From: Clostridia bacterium
GTDB taxonomy: Bacteria; Bacillota; Clostridia; Christensenellales; Borkfalkiaceae
Assembly (NCBI GenBank): GCA_900770945.1
Contig: CAAGME010000022.1
Span: 53,783 to 117,782 of the forward strand
Reading direction: 5' to 3'
Length of the DNA: 64,000 bases
Shown here one piece after another: positions 17,431 to 28,940 of the stretch (its first letter is position 1; the number at the start of each line of letters is the position of its first letter). A program made the position numbers and the translations under genes. The notes beneath the pieces are model-generated. The model did not search any database and was not told the DNA's origin. It was given only the letters and a program-made list of their open reading frames with translations.

Positions 17431-17516
17431 TCGATATGCAACGCCACAAGGCATTGCTCGATATAGCCGCTCTACGGCTCGATATGTTGCTTCGCAACTC
17501 GATATGCCCTTCGGGC
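17431..17516. repeat. ATATCGA-linked hairpin array, left of the four-helix-bundle gene
   Basis: Four hairpins preceded and joined by TCGATAT or CGATAT: GCAACGCC/GGCATTGC with one mismatch (17438-17457), AGCCG/CGGCT (17465-17479), GTTGC/GCAAC (17486-17498) and GCCC/GGGC (17506-17516). The linker orientation is opposite to that of the array on the other side of the gene. Confidence 0.85.
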
Positions 17517-17579
17517 GTGTGCTGACGCGTAACAGGCTTTGAAAGTAATCTTTGCCGAATATAAGGAGAAAACTTGACC

Positions 17580-17936
17580 ATGCCGACAGATAAAAACAAG
17601 CTCAGAGAAGACGCAATAGAAATTGCCATACAAATTTCTGATTTATGCGACAGAATCAACGGATGTTCCGTATACATAAATCAAGTTGTCCGCTCTTCTT
17701 CGTCAATCGGTGCCAACATGCACGAAGCAAAATATGCTCAAAGCAAAGCCGATTTCATAAATAAGCTTGAAGTCTCGCTTAAAGAGTGTTCCGAAACCGA
17801 ATACTGGCTCGAACTGCTATTCAGAAAAGGTAAAATAAACGAGACATCATTCAAAGATTTACGTAATAAATGCGGTTCTATGCGTAGGCGTTTAATCGCA
17901 TCGATTACAACCGCAAAAGAAAAAAGCGACAAATAA
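17580..17936 (+). CDS. four helix bundle protein (23S rRNA intervening-sequence / bS23 family)
   Basis: About 118 residues. The protein matches the IVS/bS23 family: helix 1 AIEIAIQISDLCDRIN, the conserved core QVVRSSSSIGANMHEA, then FINKLEVSLKECSETEYWLELLF and a C-terminal helix with MRRRLIASI. Relatives are encoded inside 23S rRNA intervening sequences, and the Avd protein of diversity-generating retroelements shares the fold. ATG 17580 lies 11 nt from AAGGAG; an in-frame TTG at 17574 has better spacing and is an alternative start. No rRNA, reverse transcriptase or variable gene is nearby. The gene sits between two ATATCGA hairpin arrays of opposite orientation, suggesting it belongs to that repeat element. 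Confidence 0.88.
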   Translation: MPTDKNKLREDAIEIAIQISDLCDRINGCSVYINQVVRSSSSIGANMHEAKYAQSKADFINKLEVSLKECSETEYWLELLFRKGKINETSFKDLRNKCGSMRRRLIASITTAKEKSDK

Positions 17937-17950
17937 AAAGTAACCTAAGC

Positions 17951-18126
17951 TCGATATGCGCCGAAACGAAAGTCTTTTGACCATTTGTAAGCGTGAACTA
18001 TTACAAATGCAAACGGCGCATATCCATATCGAATGTGAGCAAAGCGAACATATATCGAATTCGCGCTTGCCCGAATATATCGAGTTTCGGCTTTGACGAA
18101 ACATATCGACTTCGCCTAAGGCGAAC
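17951..18126. repeat. ATATCGA-linked hairpin array, right of the four-helix-bundle gene
   Basis: TCGATAT opens the array at 17951. A large nested hairpin follows: GCGCCG (17958-17963) with CGGCGC (18014-18019), enclosing CATTTGTAA/TTACAAATG (17982-18009). After it the linker flips to ATATCGA (18026, 18052, 18077, 18103) and joins four small hairpins: ATGTGAGC/GCGAACAT with a tandem G-A mismatch, ATTCG/CGAAT, GTTTCG/CGAAAC and TTCGCC/GGCGAA. The array ends 17 bp before the GH2 start codon, so it forms that gene's leader. Confidence 0.85.
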
Positions 18127-18143
18127 GTAAAAGGTACGGCAGT

Positions 18144-19814
18144 ATGAGTAAATTCAAAAACGCATTTTCGTCTGTTTATCCGACTCCGCAAAAAAAGCGC
18201 AAAAATTATTATATTCTGTCCGACGGGTGGAAGCTGAACAAAAAAAATATTTCCGTGCCGTACCCGCCGCAATCAAAACTTTCCTTTTTTGAGGGAAAAA
18301 CAGAAAAAAATCTTTCGTACACACTTGATTTCCCCTTGCCGGAAAACTTAAAAAATCTACCGAAAGGGAGCAAAATTTACCTTAATTTTTGCGCGGTGGA
18401 CCAGACGGCGGAGGTTATCCTTAACGGAGAAAAAATCATCCGTCACGAGGGAGGATATCTGCCTTTCAAAGCGGAAGTGACAAATCTTTTAAAAGAAAAC
18501 AACACCCTTACGGTGAACGCCCGCGACGCCCTTTCGCATAAGTACCCATACGGCAAACAACGAAAAAACCGCGGCGGAATGTGGTATACGCCCGTGAGCG
18601 GCATTTGGGGCAGCGTTTATTTGGAAGTCTGCGGAGAGGACGAGATAAAATCCTTTGCCTTTACGCCCGATTTAAGCGGAGTAAAAGTCGACATAGACTG
18701 CTTAAAGCCGTGCGTTATCGAGGTCGTTTTGCCGAGCGGGAAAAAACTTGTCAAAAACAAAACCAAGTCTTGCTACATAGCCGTCCCCGACGATGAAATT
18801 CGGCTTTGGTCGCCCGACAGCCCGTACCTGTACGAAACGAAAATAAAAAACGATACGGACGAAGTGAAAACCTACTTCGCGCTGCGTACGTTCGAAAATA
18901 AAATCGTGAACGGCACGCCGCTCTTTTTGCTTAACGGCAAGCCGATATTTTTGAGTTGCGTACTCGACCAAGGGTATTTTGAAGGCGGAATTTTCTTGCC
19001 CGAAAACCCCGACGAATGGGCAAAAGATATTCTCAGAATGAAATCGCTCGGGTTCAACTCTCTCAGAAAACACATAAAAATCGAGCCGGAAATTTTTTAC
19101 GAGGCGTGCGACAGGCTCGGCATGCTCGTTTTGCAGGACATGGTGAACAGCGGCTCGTACAAGTATTTTAGGCAGACGGTTTTGCCCACGATAGGCTTAA
19201 AGTTCGGGCTTGATAAACGAATTTTCAATACCAAGCGGCGCAAATTCTTTATAGAGCATACGCTTGAAACGGTTAAAACGCTTTTTAATCACCCGTCCGT
19301 TGTCGGTTGGACGATATTCAACGAGGGCTGGGGACAATTCAATTCCGACAAGATTTATTCGCTTGTAAAAGCCGCCGATCCGACAAGGTTCATAGACTCA
19401 ACGAGCGGTTGGTTTGCTCGCAAAAAAAGCGACGTTAAAAGCGAACACGTTTACTTTCACAATCGCCTTTTAACGGGCAACGGCAAACAAGTGCTTTTTT
19501 TGAGCGAATGCGGCGGATACGGACGAGCCGTAAAAGGTCACCTTTTTGCCGAAAAGCTTTACGGTTACGGCAAAACAGCCGCTTCGGCAGAGGAATTGAC
19601 CGACAAATTCAAGCTTTTAATAGACGAAATGATTATCCCGTCGCTTAAAAACGGGCTTTGCGGGTTCGTGTACACACAACTTAGCGACGTGGAGGACGAA
19701 ATTAACGGTTTGTACACCTACGACAGACAAGTTTTAAAGGTGGACGAAAAAAGAGTAAAAGGCTTAATAGACAAAGTAAACAAGCTGTTCGACGAGCTTC
19801 ATTCAAACATGTAA
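18144..19814 (+). CDS. glycoside hydrolase family 2 enzyme (beta-galactosidase/glucuronidase-like)
   Basis: A 556-residue cytoplasmic enzyme without signal peptide. An N-terminal sugar-binding jelly roll is seen (LNFCAVDQTAEVILNGEKI, then EGGYLPF and NRGGMWYTPVSGIWG). A short immunoglobulin-like domain follows, then the TIM barrel from about residue 260 (FLLNGKPIFLSC, LRMKSLGFNSLRKH, FYEACDRLGMLVLQD). The acid/base glutamate is in WTIFNEGWG and the nucleophile glutamate in FLSECGGYG. It probably releases a beta-linked sugar from an imported oligosaccharide. It lacks the C-terminal domains of long GH2 enzymes. A hairpin array forms its leader and a strong terminator follows. Confidence 0.9.
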   Translation: MSKFKNAFSSVYPTPQKKRKNYYILSDGWKLNKKNISVPYPPQSKLSFFEGKTEKNLSYTLDFPLPENLKNLPKGSKIYLNFCAVDQTAEVILNGEKIIRHEGGYLPFKAEVTNLLKENNTLTVNARDALSHKYPYGKQRKNRGGMWYTPVSGIWGSVYLEVCGEDEIKSFAFTPDLSGVKVDIDCLKPCVIEVVLPSGKKLVKNKTKSCYIAVPDDEIRLWSPDSPYLYETKIKNDTDEVKTYFALRTFENKIVNGTPLFLLNGKPIFLSCVLDQGYFEGGIFLPENPDEWAKDILRMKSLGFNSLRKHIKIEPEIFYEACDRLGMLVLQDMVNSGSYKYFRQTVLPTIGLKFGLDKRIFNTKRRKFFIEHTLETVKTLFNHPSVVGWTIFNEGWGQFNSDKIYSLVKAADPTRFIDSTSGWFARKKSDVKSEHVYFHNRLLTGNGKQVLFLSECGGYGRAVKGHLFAEKLYGYGKTAASAEELTDKFKLLIDEMIIPSLKNGLCGFVYTQLSDVEDEINGLYTYDRQVLKVDEKRVKGLIDKVNKLFDELHSNM

Positions 19815-19824
19815 CCGCTTAAAA

Positions 19825-19865
19825 CGCGGGCGCAAGAAAATTCTTGCGCCCGCGCTTTTATTTTT
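19825..19865 (+). terminator. terminator of the GH2 gene
   Basis: A perfect 14-bp stem (19825-19838 with 19841-19854, core CGCGGGCGCAAGAA) is followed by CTTTTATTTTTTT. Confidence 0.92.
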
Positions 19866-19933
19866 TTCGGCAATGCCGTTATATGAGAATACCTGTCGAG
19901 TTCTACGTTTTTTTATTGCGTTTTTTTATACGT

Positions 19934-19976
19934 AAAAGGCTACCGCAAGCAACGTTTTTTCTTGCGACAGCCCTTT
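19934..19976 (-). terminator. terminator of the HNH gene
   Basis: AAAAGGCTACCGCAAG (19934-19949) pairs imperfectly with CTTGCGACAGCCCTTT (19961-19976), 26 bp beyond the minus-strand stop at 20003. Confidence 0.65.
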
Positions 19977-20002
19977 TCTTGTTCCTTGTTAAGTTTTTCG
20001 GA

Positions 20003-20500
20003 TTACTTCTTTGTTTTTTCGTCCGCGGTTTGACCCGCGCCGTGTTCGACGAAACGATTAAGCCAGCTTAAATCAAGCTTCCACTCGCTCACCTTGTTGC
20101 GGCGTTGATGCACTCTGTTCGCTTCTCCGAGCGCATGGACGTAATCCATATATTTGCAACCGTTGACTTTGCAAAAATGAGTTATAGCCCTGTTGTCGTT
20201 GCCGACGAGTTGCGTCCGCCCGATATGTATAACCGAATGACAATTATGGCATACGGCAACAACGTCTTCAAGCTTTTGAACATGCTTTTTTTCGTCGTAA
20301 CTCCACCTTTCGTGTGCTTCGAGCCGCCTACACGTCTTGCCGCATATCATGCATTTTCCTTCCGCGCGGTCGTACGCGTCATGGCGGACGACTTCCCACA
20401 TTTTAGGCTGCAAAATACTTCTTAAATTGGAATACCAGCAACTGTCGGGGATAAGTTCGAAGTTGAGCTTAAATTGTTTATCCTGTTCTTTTTCTTTCAT
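20003..20500 (-). CDS. HNH endonuclease-like protein
   Basis: A 165-residue protein with a zinc-type HNH domain: CMICG near residue 50, the first histidine in LEAHERWSY, and a second pair in VCHNCHSVIHIG. The two CxxC pairs would hold a structural zinc, and the His residues form the beta-beta-alpha-metal site. N- and C-terminal parts are charged and unassigned. Stand-alone HNH proteins of this size are found in mobile introns, phage packaging modules and as orphan nucleases; nothing mobile is visible next to this one. It has its own promoter (20581-20609) and a perfect hairpin in its leader. Confidence 0.85.
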   Translation of the reverse strand: MKEKEQDKQFKLNFELIPDSCWYSNLRSILQPKMWEVVRHDAYDRAEGKCMICGKTCRRLEAHERWSYDEKKHVQKLEDVVAVCHNCHSVIHIGRTQLVGNDNRAITHFCKVNGCKYMDYVHALGEANRVHQRRNKVSEWKLDLSWLNRFVEHGAGQTADEKTKK

Positions 20501-20535
20501 GGTTCGTTCTCTTCCGTAAATTATAGTCGATAAAA

Positions 20536-20563
20536 CGCGCGTTTGTTTGCGGTCAAACGCGCG
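20536..20563 (-). promoter_or_regulatory. perfect hairpin in the HNH gene leader
   Basis: CGCGCGTTTG (20536-20545) and CAAACGCGCG (20554-20563) form a 10-bp stem with an 8-nt loop. On the minus strand it is followed by TTTTA. It lies between the predicted start site and the ATG at 20500, so it could attenuate transcription. Confidence 0.55.
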
Positions 20564-20580
20564 CCCTTACTTGCTTATAT

Positions 20581-20609
20581 ATTGTACCACAAACTTTAAA
20601 AAAACTCAA
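20581..20609 (-). promoter_or_regulatory. promoter of the HNH gene
   Basis: On the minus strand TTGAGT (20604-20609) and TACAAT (20581-20586) are 17 bp apart. Confidence 0.6.
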
Positions 20610-20645
20610 ACAAATTTACTTGAAAGAATTGCTAAAACCAAAAGA

Positions 20646-20677
20646 AAAAGGCTACCCCGCGTCCGGGATAACCTTTT
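20646..20677 (-). terminator. terminator of the str operon, after tuf
   Basis: AAAAGGCTACCCCG (20646-20659) pairs with CGGGATAACCTTTT (20664-20677), with one T-G/mismatch step, 22 bp beyond the tuf stop. Confidence 0.85.
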
Positions 20678-20699
20678 AGTTTTGCTTTGTGCGCTAAGC

Positions 20700-21920
20700 T
20701 TACTTAATAATCTTAGCAACGACGCCGGAACCGACCGTTCTGCCGCCTTCACGAATAGCGAATCTCAAACCTTCTTCGATAGCGATAGGAGTGATAAGAG
20801 AAACGGTGATGGTAACGTGGTCGCCCGGCATTACCATTTCAACGCCTTCGGGAAGCGAAATGGTACCGGTAACGTCGGTCGTTCTGAAATAGAACTGCGG
20901 ACGATAGTTGTTGAAGAACGGGGTGTGTCTGCCGCCTTCAGCCTGGGTAAGAACGTAAACCTGACCGGTGAATTCGGTGTGGGGGTGAATGGTGCCCGGT
21001 TTAGCGATAACCTGACCTCTTTCAACGTTCTTTCTGTCGATACCGCGGAGAAGCGCGCCTACGTTGTCGCCCGCCTGAGCTTCGTCGAGAAGCTTACGGA
21101 ACATTTCAAGACCGGTAATGGTGGTCGGCGTGGGCTTTTCTTTAAGACCGACGATTTCAACAGCGTCACCTACGTGCGCAACGCCTCTTTCAACTCTGCC
21201 CGTAGCAACGGTACCACGACCGGAAATCGTGAATACGTCTTCGACAGGAAGAAGGAACGGCTTGTTGTCTTCTCTTTCGGGGTTCGGAATGTAGCTGTCG
21301 ATGGTGTCCATAAGTTCGAGAATGCACTTGCATTCGGGAGAAGCGAGGACTTCTGCATCGGAAGCGCCGGAAGTAGCTTTTTCCAAAGCCTTCAAAGCGG
21401 AACCTTTGATGATGGGGGTGGTGTCGCCCGGGAAGTCATATTCGTTGAGAAGTTCTCTGATTTCCATTTCAACGAGTTCGATGAGTTCGGGGTCGTCTAC
21501 CTGGTCGCACTTGTTAAGGAATACGACGATGTAAGGAACGCCGACCTGACGAGCGAGAAGAATGTGTTCTCTGGTCTGGGGCATCGGACCGTCGGTAGCG
21601 GCAACAACAAGGATTGCGCCGTCCATCTGAGCCGCGCCGGTAATCATGTTCTTAACGTAGTCGGCGTGACCCGGGCAGTCAACGTGAGCATAGTGACGTT
21701 TGTCCGTCTGATACTCAACGTGAGCGGTGTTTATCGTAATACCTCTTGCTTTTTCTTCAGGTGCTTTATCGATTTCGTCATATCTCATCTTCTGCGCCTG
21801 ACCTTTGCAAGCCATAACCATCGTTATAGCTGCGGTAAGGGTGGTTTTACCGTGGTCAACGTGGCCGATTGTACCAATGTTGATGTGCGGTTTGCTTCTG
21901 TCAAATTTAGCCTTTGCCAT
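20700..21920 (-). CDS. tuf: elongation factor Tu
   Basis: The 406-residue GTPase delivers aminoacyl-tRNA to the ribosome. Visible motifs: P-loop GHVDHGKT near residue 19, switch-II DCPGHADY, and NKCD for guanine specificity, followed by the two beta-barrel domains (RGTVATGRVERG; GVEMVMPGDHV). Length is slightly longer than usual (about 395). It is the last gene of rpsL-rpsG-fusA-tuf, 73 bp after fusA, and is closed by a terminator. Confidence 0.99.
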   Translation of the reverse strand: MAKAKFDRSKPHINIGTIGHVDHGKTTLTAAITMVMACKGQAQKMRYDEIDKAPEEKARGITINTAHVEYQTDKRHYAHVDCPGHADYVKNMITGAAQMDGAILVVAATDGPMPQTREHILLARQVGVPYIVVFLNKCDQVDDPELIELVEMEIRELLNEYDFPGDTTPIIKGSALKALEKATSGASDAEVLASPECKCILELMDTIDSYIPNPEREDNKPFLLPVEDVFTISGRGTVATGRVERGVAHVGDAVEIVGLKEKPTPTTITGLEMFRKLLDEAQAGDNVGALLRGIDRKNVERGQVIAKPGTIHPHTEFTGQVYVLTQAEGGRHTPFFNNYRPQFYFRTTDVTGTISLPEGVEMVMPGDHVTITVSLITPIAIEEGLRFAIREGGRTVGSGVVAKIIK

Positions 21921-21993
21921 AGTGTTTGTTTCCTCCGAATTATTTTTTGTTTTTAATAGTTATCTAAAAGCGTATGGAACAAAATTTACGCGA

Positions 21994-24075
21994 TTAGTTG
22001 TCTTTTACGGCTCTTTCGCCGATGATTTTTTCCGCTACGGACTTCGGAACTTCGTTGTAGTGAGAGAACTGCATAGTGTATTGTCCTCTGCCCTGAGTTC
22101 TCGAACGCAAGTCCGTTGCGTAACCGAACATCTCGGAAAGCGGGATTTCGGCGTCTATTATCTTAGCTCCGTTACGATCGTCCGTACCGGTAATGTTGCC
22201 GCGGCGGGACGAAACGTCGCCCATCAAGTCACCGAAGTAATCTTCGGGAGTGACGATTTCGACTTTCATTATAGGCTCTAAGATAACGGGTTTTGCTCTC
22301 TTCACGCCGTCTTTAAACGCCATGGAACCGGCAATCTTGAACGCGATTTCCGAAGAGTCGACTTCGTGATAAGATCCGTCGTATACAGTGGCTTTAAAGT
22401 CAACGACTTCATAACCTGCAAGTATACCGTTTTTAGCGGCTTCTTCGATACCTTTTCTGACAGGTTCGATAAATTCCTTGGGAATGGAGCCGCCGACGGT
22501 CTTATCCTCGAATACGAATCCGGAACCCGGTTCGAGCGGTTCGAGAGTAATTTTACAATGACCGTATTGTCCTTTACCGCCCGACTGACGCTTGTACATA
22601 CCTTCTGCGTCAACCTTATTGCGGAAAGTTTCTCTGTAAGCAACTTGCGGCTTGCCGACCTTTGCTTCAACCTTGAATTCGCGGAGCAATCTGTCAACGA
22701 TTATTTCAAGGTGCAACTCTCCCATACCGGCGATAATGGTCTGCCCCGTTTCCTGATCCGTGTAGGTCTTGAAAGTCGGGTCTTCTTCCGCAAGTTTGAT
22801 AAGCGCGAGCGTCATCTTTTCCTGACCGGCTTTGGTCTTGGGTTCGATGGCTACTCTGATAACGGGTTCGGGGAATTCCATCTGTTCGAGAATGATGGGA
22901 GCGTTCTCCGCGCAAAGCGTGTCGCCCGTCGTCGTTTCTTTCAAGCCTACGATGGCGCAAATGTCGCCCGCATAGACTTCTTCGATTTCTTCGCGGTGGT
23001 TAGCGTGCATCAAAAGAAGTCTTCCGATTCTTTCCTTTTTGCCCTTGGTGCTGTTGTAGACGTAAGAGCCGCTGGTTATATGACCGGAATAAACTCTGAA
23101 AAACGCGAGCTTGCCTACAAAGGGGTCGGTAACGATTTTGAAAGCGAGTCCCGCAAAAGGCGCGTCATCGGCAGTCTTGCGTTCTTCCTCTTCGCCCTTT
23201 TTGTTGACGCCTACGACGTGAGCTACGTCCAAAGGAGAGGGAAGATAATCGACGATAGCGTCGAGAAGGTGCTGAACGCCCTTGTTGCGGTAAGAAGAAC
23301 CGCAGAGAACGGGGGTAACCTTCATATCTATCGTAGCTTTACGCAAAGCCCTCTTCATCTCTTCGATCGTGAGTTCTTCGCCCTCTAAGAATTTTTCGGT
23401 AAGCTCGTCCTCCTGCTCGGCGCAAACTTCCATAAGTTGCGAACGATAAAGCGCGGCTTGTTCCTTGTATTCCTCGGGGATTTCGATAACTTCTTCCTCT
23501 TTGCCGAGGTCGTCTTTATAGACTATCGCGTCGTTCTGGATAAGGTCGATAATACCTTTGAAGGTGTCCTCCTTACCGATAGGCAAGGTAATGGGAACGG
23601 CGTTCGTTCTCAATCTGTCCTTCATCATCTGTACTGCGCCGTAAAAGTTTGCGCCGTTGATGTCCATTTTGTTAACGTAAGCGATACGGGGAACGTGATA
23701 TTTGCTCGCCTGGTGCCAAACTGTTTCGCTCTGCGGTTCTACGCCGCCCTTGGCGCAAAACGTTGCGACTGCGCCGTCGAGAACGCGGAGAGACCTTTCG
23801 ACCTCGACCGTGAAGTCAACGTGACCCGGGGTATCGATGATATTGATACGATTACCCTTCCAAAAGCAAGTCGTAGCGGCGGAAGTAATGGTTATACCTC
23901 TTTCCTGTTCCTGGACCATCCAGTCCATGGTTGCCGCGCCGTCGTGCGTTTCGCCCAGCTTGTGAGTTTTGCCCGTGTAGAACAAAATACGTTCGGTAGT
24001 GGTGGTTTTGCCGGCATCGATGTGTGCCATGATGCCGATGTTTCTCGTATGTTGTAAATCAACTTGTCTTGGCAT
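21994..24075 (-). CDS. fusA: elongation factor G
   Basis: The 693-residue translocation GTPase. The G domain carries AHIDAGKTTTTERIL, DTPGHVDF and NKMD. Domain II, the EF-G specific domain IV (KGQYGHCKITLEP, GYEVVDFKATVYDGSYHEVDS) and domain V follow in normal order and length. It starts 20 bp after the rpsG stop, in the standard str operon position. Confidence 0.99.
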   Translation of the reverse strand: MPRQVDLQHTRNIGIMAHIDAGKTTTTERILFYTGKTHKLGETHDGAATMDWMVQEQERGITITSAATTCFWKGNRINIIDTPGHVDFTVEVERSLRVLDGAVATFCAKGGVEPQSETVWHQASKYHVPRIAYVNKMDINGANFYGAVQMMKDRLRTNAVPITLPIGKEDTFKGIIDLIQNDAIVYKDDLGKEEEVIEIPEEYKEQAALYRSQLMEVCAEQEDELTEKFLEGEELTIEEMKRALRKATIDMKVTPVLCGSSYRNKGVQHLLDAIVDYLPSPLDVAHVVGVNKKGEEEERKTADDAPFAGLAFKIVTDPFVGKLAFFRVYSGHITSGSYVYNSTKGKKERIGRLLLMHANHREEIEEVYAGDICAIVGLKETTTGDTLCAENAPIILEQMEFPEPVIRVAIEPKTKAGQEKMTLALIKLAEEDPTFKTYTDQETGQTIIAGMGELHLEIIVDRLLREFKVEAKVGKPQVAYRETFRNKVDAEGMYKRQSGGKGQYGHCKITLEPLEPGSGFVFEDKTVGGSIPKEFIEPVRKGIEEAAKNGILAGYEVVDFKATVYDGSYHEVDSSEIAFKIAGSMAFKDGVKRAKPVILEPIMKVEIVTPEDYFGDLMGDVSSRRGNITGTDDRNGAKIIDAEIPLSEMFGYATDLRSRTQGRGQYTMQFSHYNEVPKSVAEKIIGERAVKDN

Positions 24076-24095
24076 AAAAAATCACCTGAACCGTC

Positions 24096-24566
24096 TTACC
24101 AGCGGAAGTGCGCGAACGCTCTGTTCGCTTCCGCCATTTTGTGCATGTCTTCTTTCTTCTTGACTGCGCCGCCCGTGTTGTTTGCGGCGTCCATAAGCTC
24201 GTTGGCGAGCCTTACGTACATATCGCGGTCGCTTCTCTTTCTGGCGTTTATTACGATCCAGCGGATAGCGAGCGTTTGTCTTCTTTCCTCACGAATTTCG
24301 ATAGGAACCTGGTAGTTGGAACCGCCTACGCGGCGAGCCTTAACTTCGAGTTGGGGCTTTGCGTTGGCGATAGCCTGGTTGAACACTTCCATAGCGTCCT
24401 GACCGGTCTTTTCGCTCATGAGAGTAAAGGCGTCGTATACGATGCCTTGCGCAATACCCTTCTTACCGTCGAGCATAACTTGGTTGATGAGTTTGGTTAC
24501 AACCTTGCTGCCGTATATAGGATCGGGTAAAACGTCCCTTTTGGGAACTGAGCCTCTTCTTGGCAT
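24096..24566 (-). CDS. rpsG: 30S ribosomal protein S7
   Basis: A 156-residue protein starting MPRRGSVPKRDVLPDPIYGS with the helices and the beta-hairpin QLEVKARRVGGSNYQVP that contacts the 3' major domain of 16S rRNA; it ends in the usual AEANRAFAHFRW tail. AAGGAGG lies before the ATG. S7 is the classical autoregulator of the str operon in E. coli; here an unusually structured 170-bp intercistronic region lies directly upstream. Confidence 0.99.
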   Translation of the reverse strand: MPRRGSVPKRDVLPDPIYGSKVVTKLINQVMLDGKKGIAQGIVYDAFTLMSEKTGQDAMEVFNQAIANAKPQLEVKARRVGGSNYQVPIEIREERRQTLAIRWIVINARKRSDRDMYVRLANELMDAANNTGGAVKKKEDMHKMAEANRAFAHFRW

Positions 24567-24605
24567 ATTGAATCCTCCTTGAAAATTTTGGGTTTTTTAG
24601 GGCAA

Positions 24606-24719
24606 TGCCCAGTACAGCTATCGCAAATTTTTTGCGAACCTTCCGCCGTGATATCGGCGTACTGCCTACTTTAAATCGGGCAAACCTTAGCAGTTGAAAT
24701 TCCGAATAAGTAGGTTAAA
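24606..24719 (-). promoter_or_regulatory. structured rpsL-rpsG intercistronic RNA, candidate S7 control element
   Basis: Read on the minus strand, CCTACTT and AAGTAGG form an outer 7-bp stem. Then CAGTAC and GTACTG enclose two hairpins, CGCCG/CGGCG and TCGCAAA/TTTGCGA, giving a three-way junction. GGGC-ATT-GCCC follows before the ribosome site of rpsG. In E. coli the S12-S7 intercistronic region binds S7 and halts translation. A similar role here is inferred from position and structure only. Confidence 0.5.
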
Positions 24720-24736
24720 AATTAAGTAATTAAAGC

Positions 24737-25108
24737 TTACTTAGGCTTTTTTGCGCCGTATTTGCTGCGCGCCTGTTTGCGCTTAGCGACGCCTGCGGTA
24801 TCGAGAGTACCGCGAATGATGTGGTATCTGACGCCCGGTAAATCTCTTACCCTGCCGCCTCTGATGAGAACGGAGCTATGCTCCTGAAGATTGTGACCTT
24901 CGCCCGGAATGTAAACGGTACCTTCCTGCTTGTTGGTCAATCTTATCCTTGCGATCTTACGCATAGCGGAGTTAGGCTTTTTAGGAGAAGTCGTCGTGAC
25001 GGAAAGGCATACGCCTCTTCTCTGCGGACATTCTTCCAAAATAGGAGTTTTACTCTTTGCTACAGCCGTACGTCTGCCGTGCTTGATTAGCTGGTTGATT
25101 GTTGGCAT
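24737..25108 (-). CDS. rpsL: 30S ribosomal protein S12
   Basis: A 123-residue protein of the decoding centre. PNSAMRKIARIRLTN and the loop ending RVRDLPGVRYHIIRG are intact. The streptomycin-site lysines appear wild type (TTTSPKKPNSA; GRVRDLPG). It is the first gene of the str operon, with a promoter at 25230-25258 and an SD of AGGAGG. Confidence 0.99.
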   Translation of the reverse strand: MPTINQLIKHGRRTAVAKSKTPILEECPQRRGVCLSVTTTSPKKPNSAMRKIARIRLTNKQEGTVYIPGEGHNLQEHSSVLIRGGRVRDLPGVRYHIIRGTLDTAGVAKRKQARSKYGAKKPK

Positions 25109-25143
25109 TTTTTACCTCCTTTAAAATTTCGGATATTTCAACC

Positions 25144-25173
25144 GACTACCCTCGCCCAAACGAGAGGATAACC
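25144..25173 (-). promoter_or_regulatory. leader hairpin upstream of rpsL
   Basis: On the minus strand GGTTATCCTC (25164-25173) can pair along its full length with GAGGGTAGTC (25144-25153) using four G-U pairs, with a 10-nt loop. It sits about 35 nt before the S12 start. It shares GGTTATCC and GGGTAG with the tuf terminator, so it may be a derived copy or an attenuator. Confidence 0.35.
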
Positions 25174-25229
25174 GATAAAAAACTTTTTAAAACACGAAAA
25201 ACGGGGTCAACCTAATGACCTACTTCGTA

Positions 25230-25258
25230 ATTTTAGCATTTTTGCGGATTTTAGTCAA
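25230..25258 (-). promoter_or_regulatory. promoter of the rpsL-rpsG-fusA-tuf operon
   Basis: On the minus strand TTGACT (25253-25258) and TAAAAT (25230-25235) are 17 bp apart. It gives a leader of about 115 nt, so the str genes need not depend on readthrough from rpoC. Confidence 0.7.
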
Positions 25259-25278
25259 ACAAATATAAGGATATTTCG

Positions 25279-25312
25279 TTACTTTGCGGGATTTTTACGC
25301 CCCGCAAAGTAA
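25279..25312 (-). terminator. hairpin at the end of rpoC
   Basis: TTACTTTGCGGG (25279-25290) and CCCGCAAAGTAA (25301-25312) form a perfect 12-bp stem beyond the rpoC stop. On the minus strand no U tract follows; the T run is on the plus side. It may be a weak terminator or an mRNA 3'-end stabiliser. The hairpin at 52148-52177 has the same character. Confidence 0.55.
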
Positions 25313-25323
25313 GAATTTTTCTT

Positions 25324-28920
<3,597 letters not shown>

Positions 28921-28940
28921 TTTTTTGTCGCCTCCTGCCC

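Noticed and set aside
17431..18126. Diversity-generating retroelement (four-helix-bundle protein as Avd)
   Set aside because: No reverse transcriptase, template repeat or variable C-type lectin gene was seen in the window.
20547..21956. Open frame of about 469 codons on the plus strand opposite tuf
   Set aside because: It is antisense to the tuf gene, lacks a ribosome site, and its product resembles no protein; it results from the codon bias of tuf.
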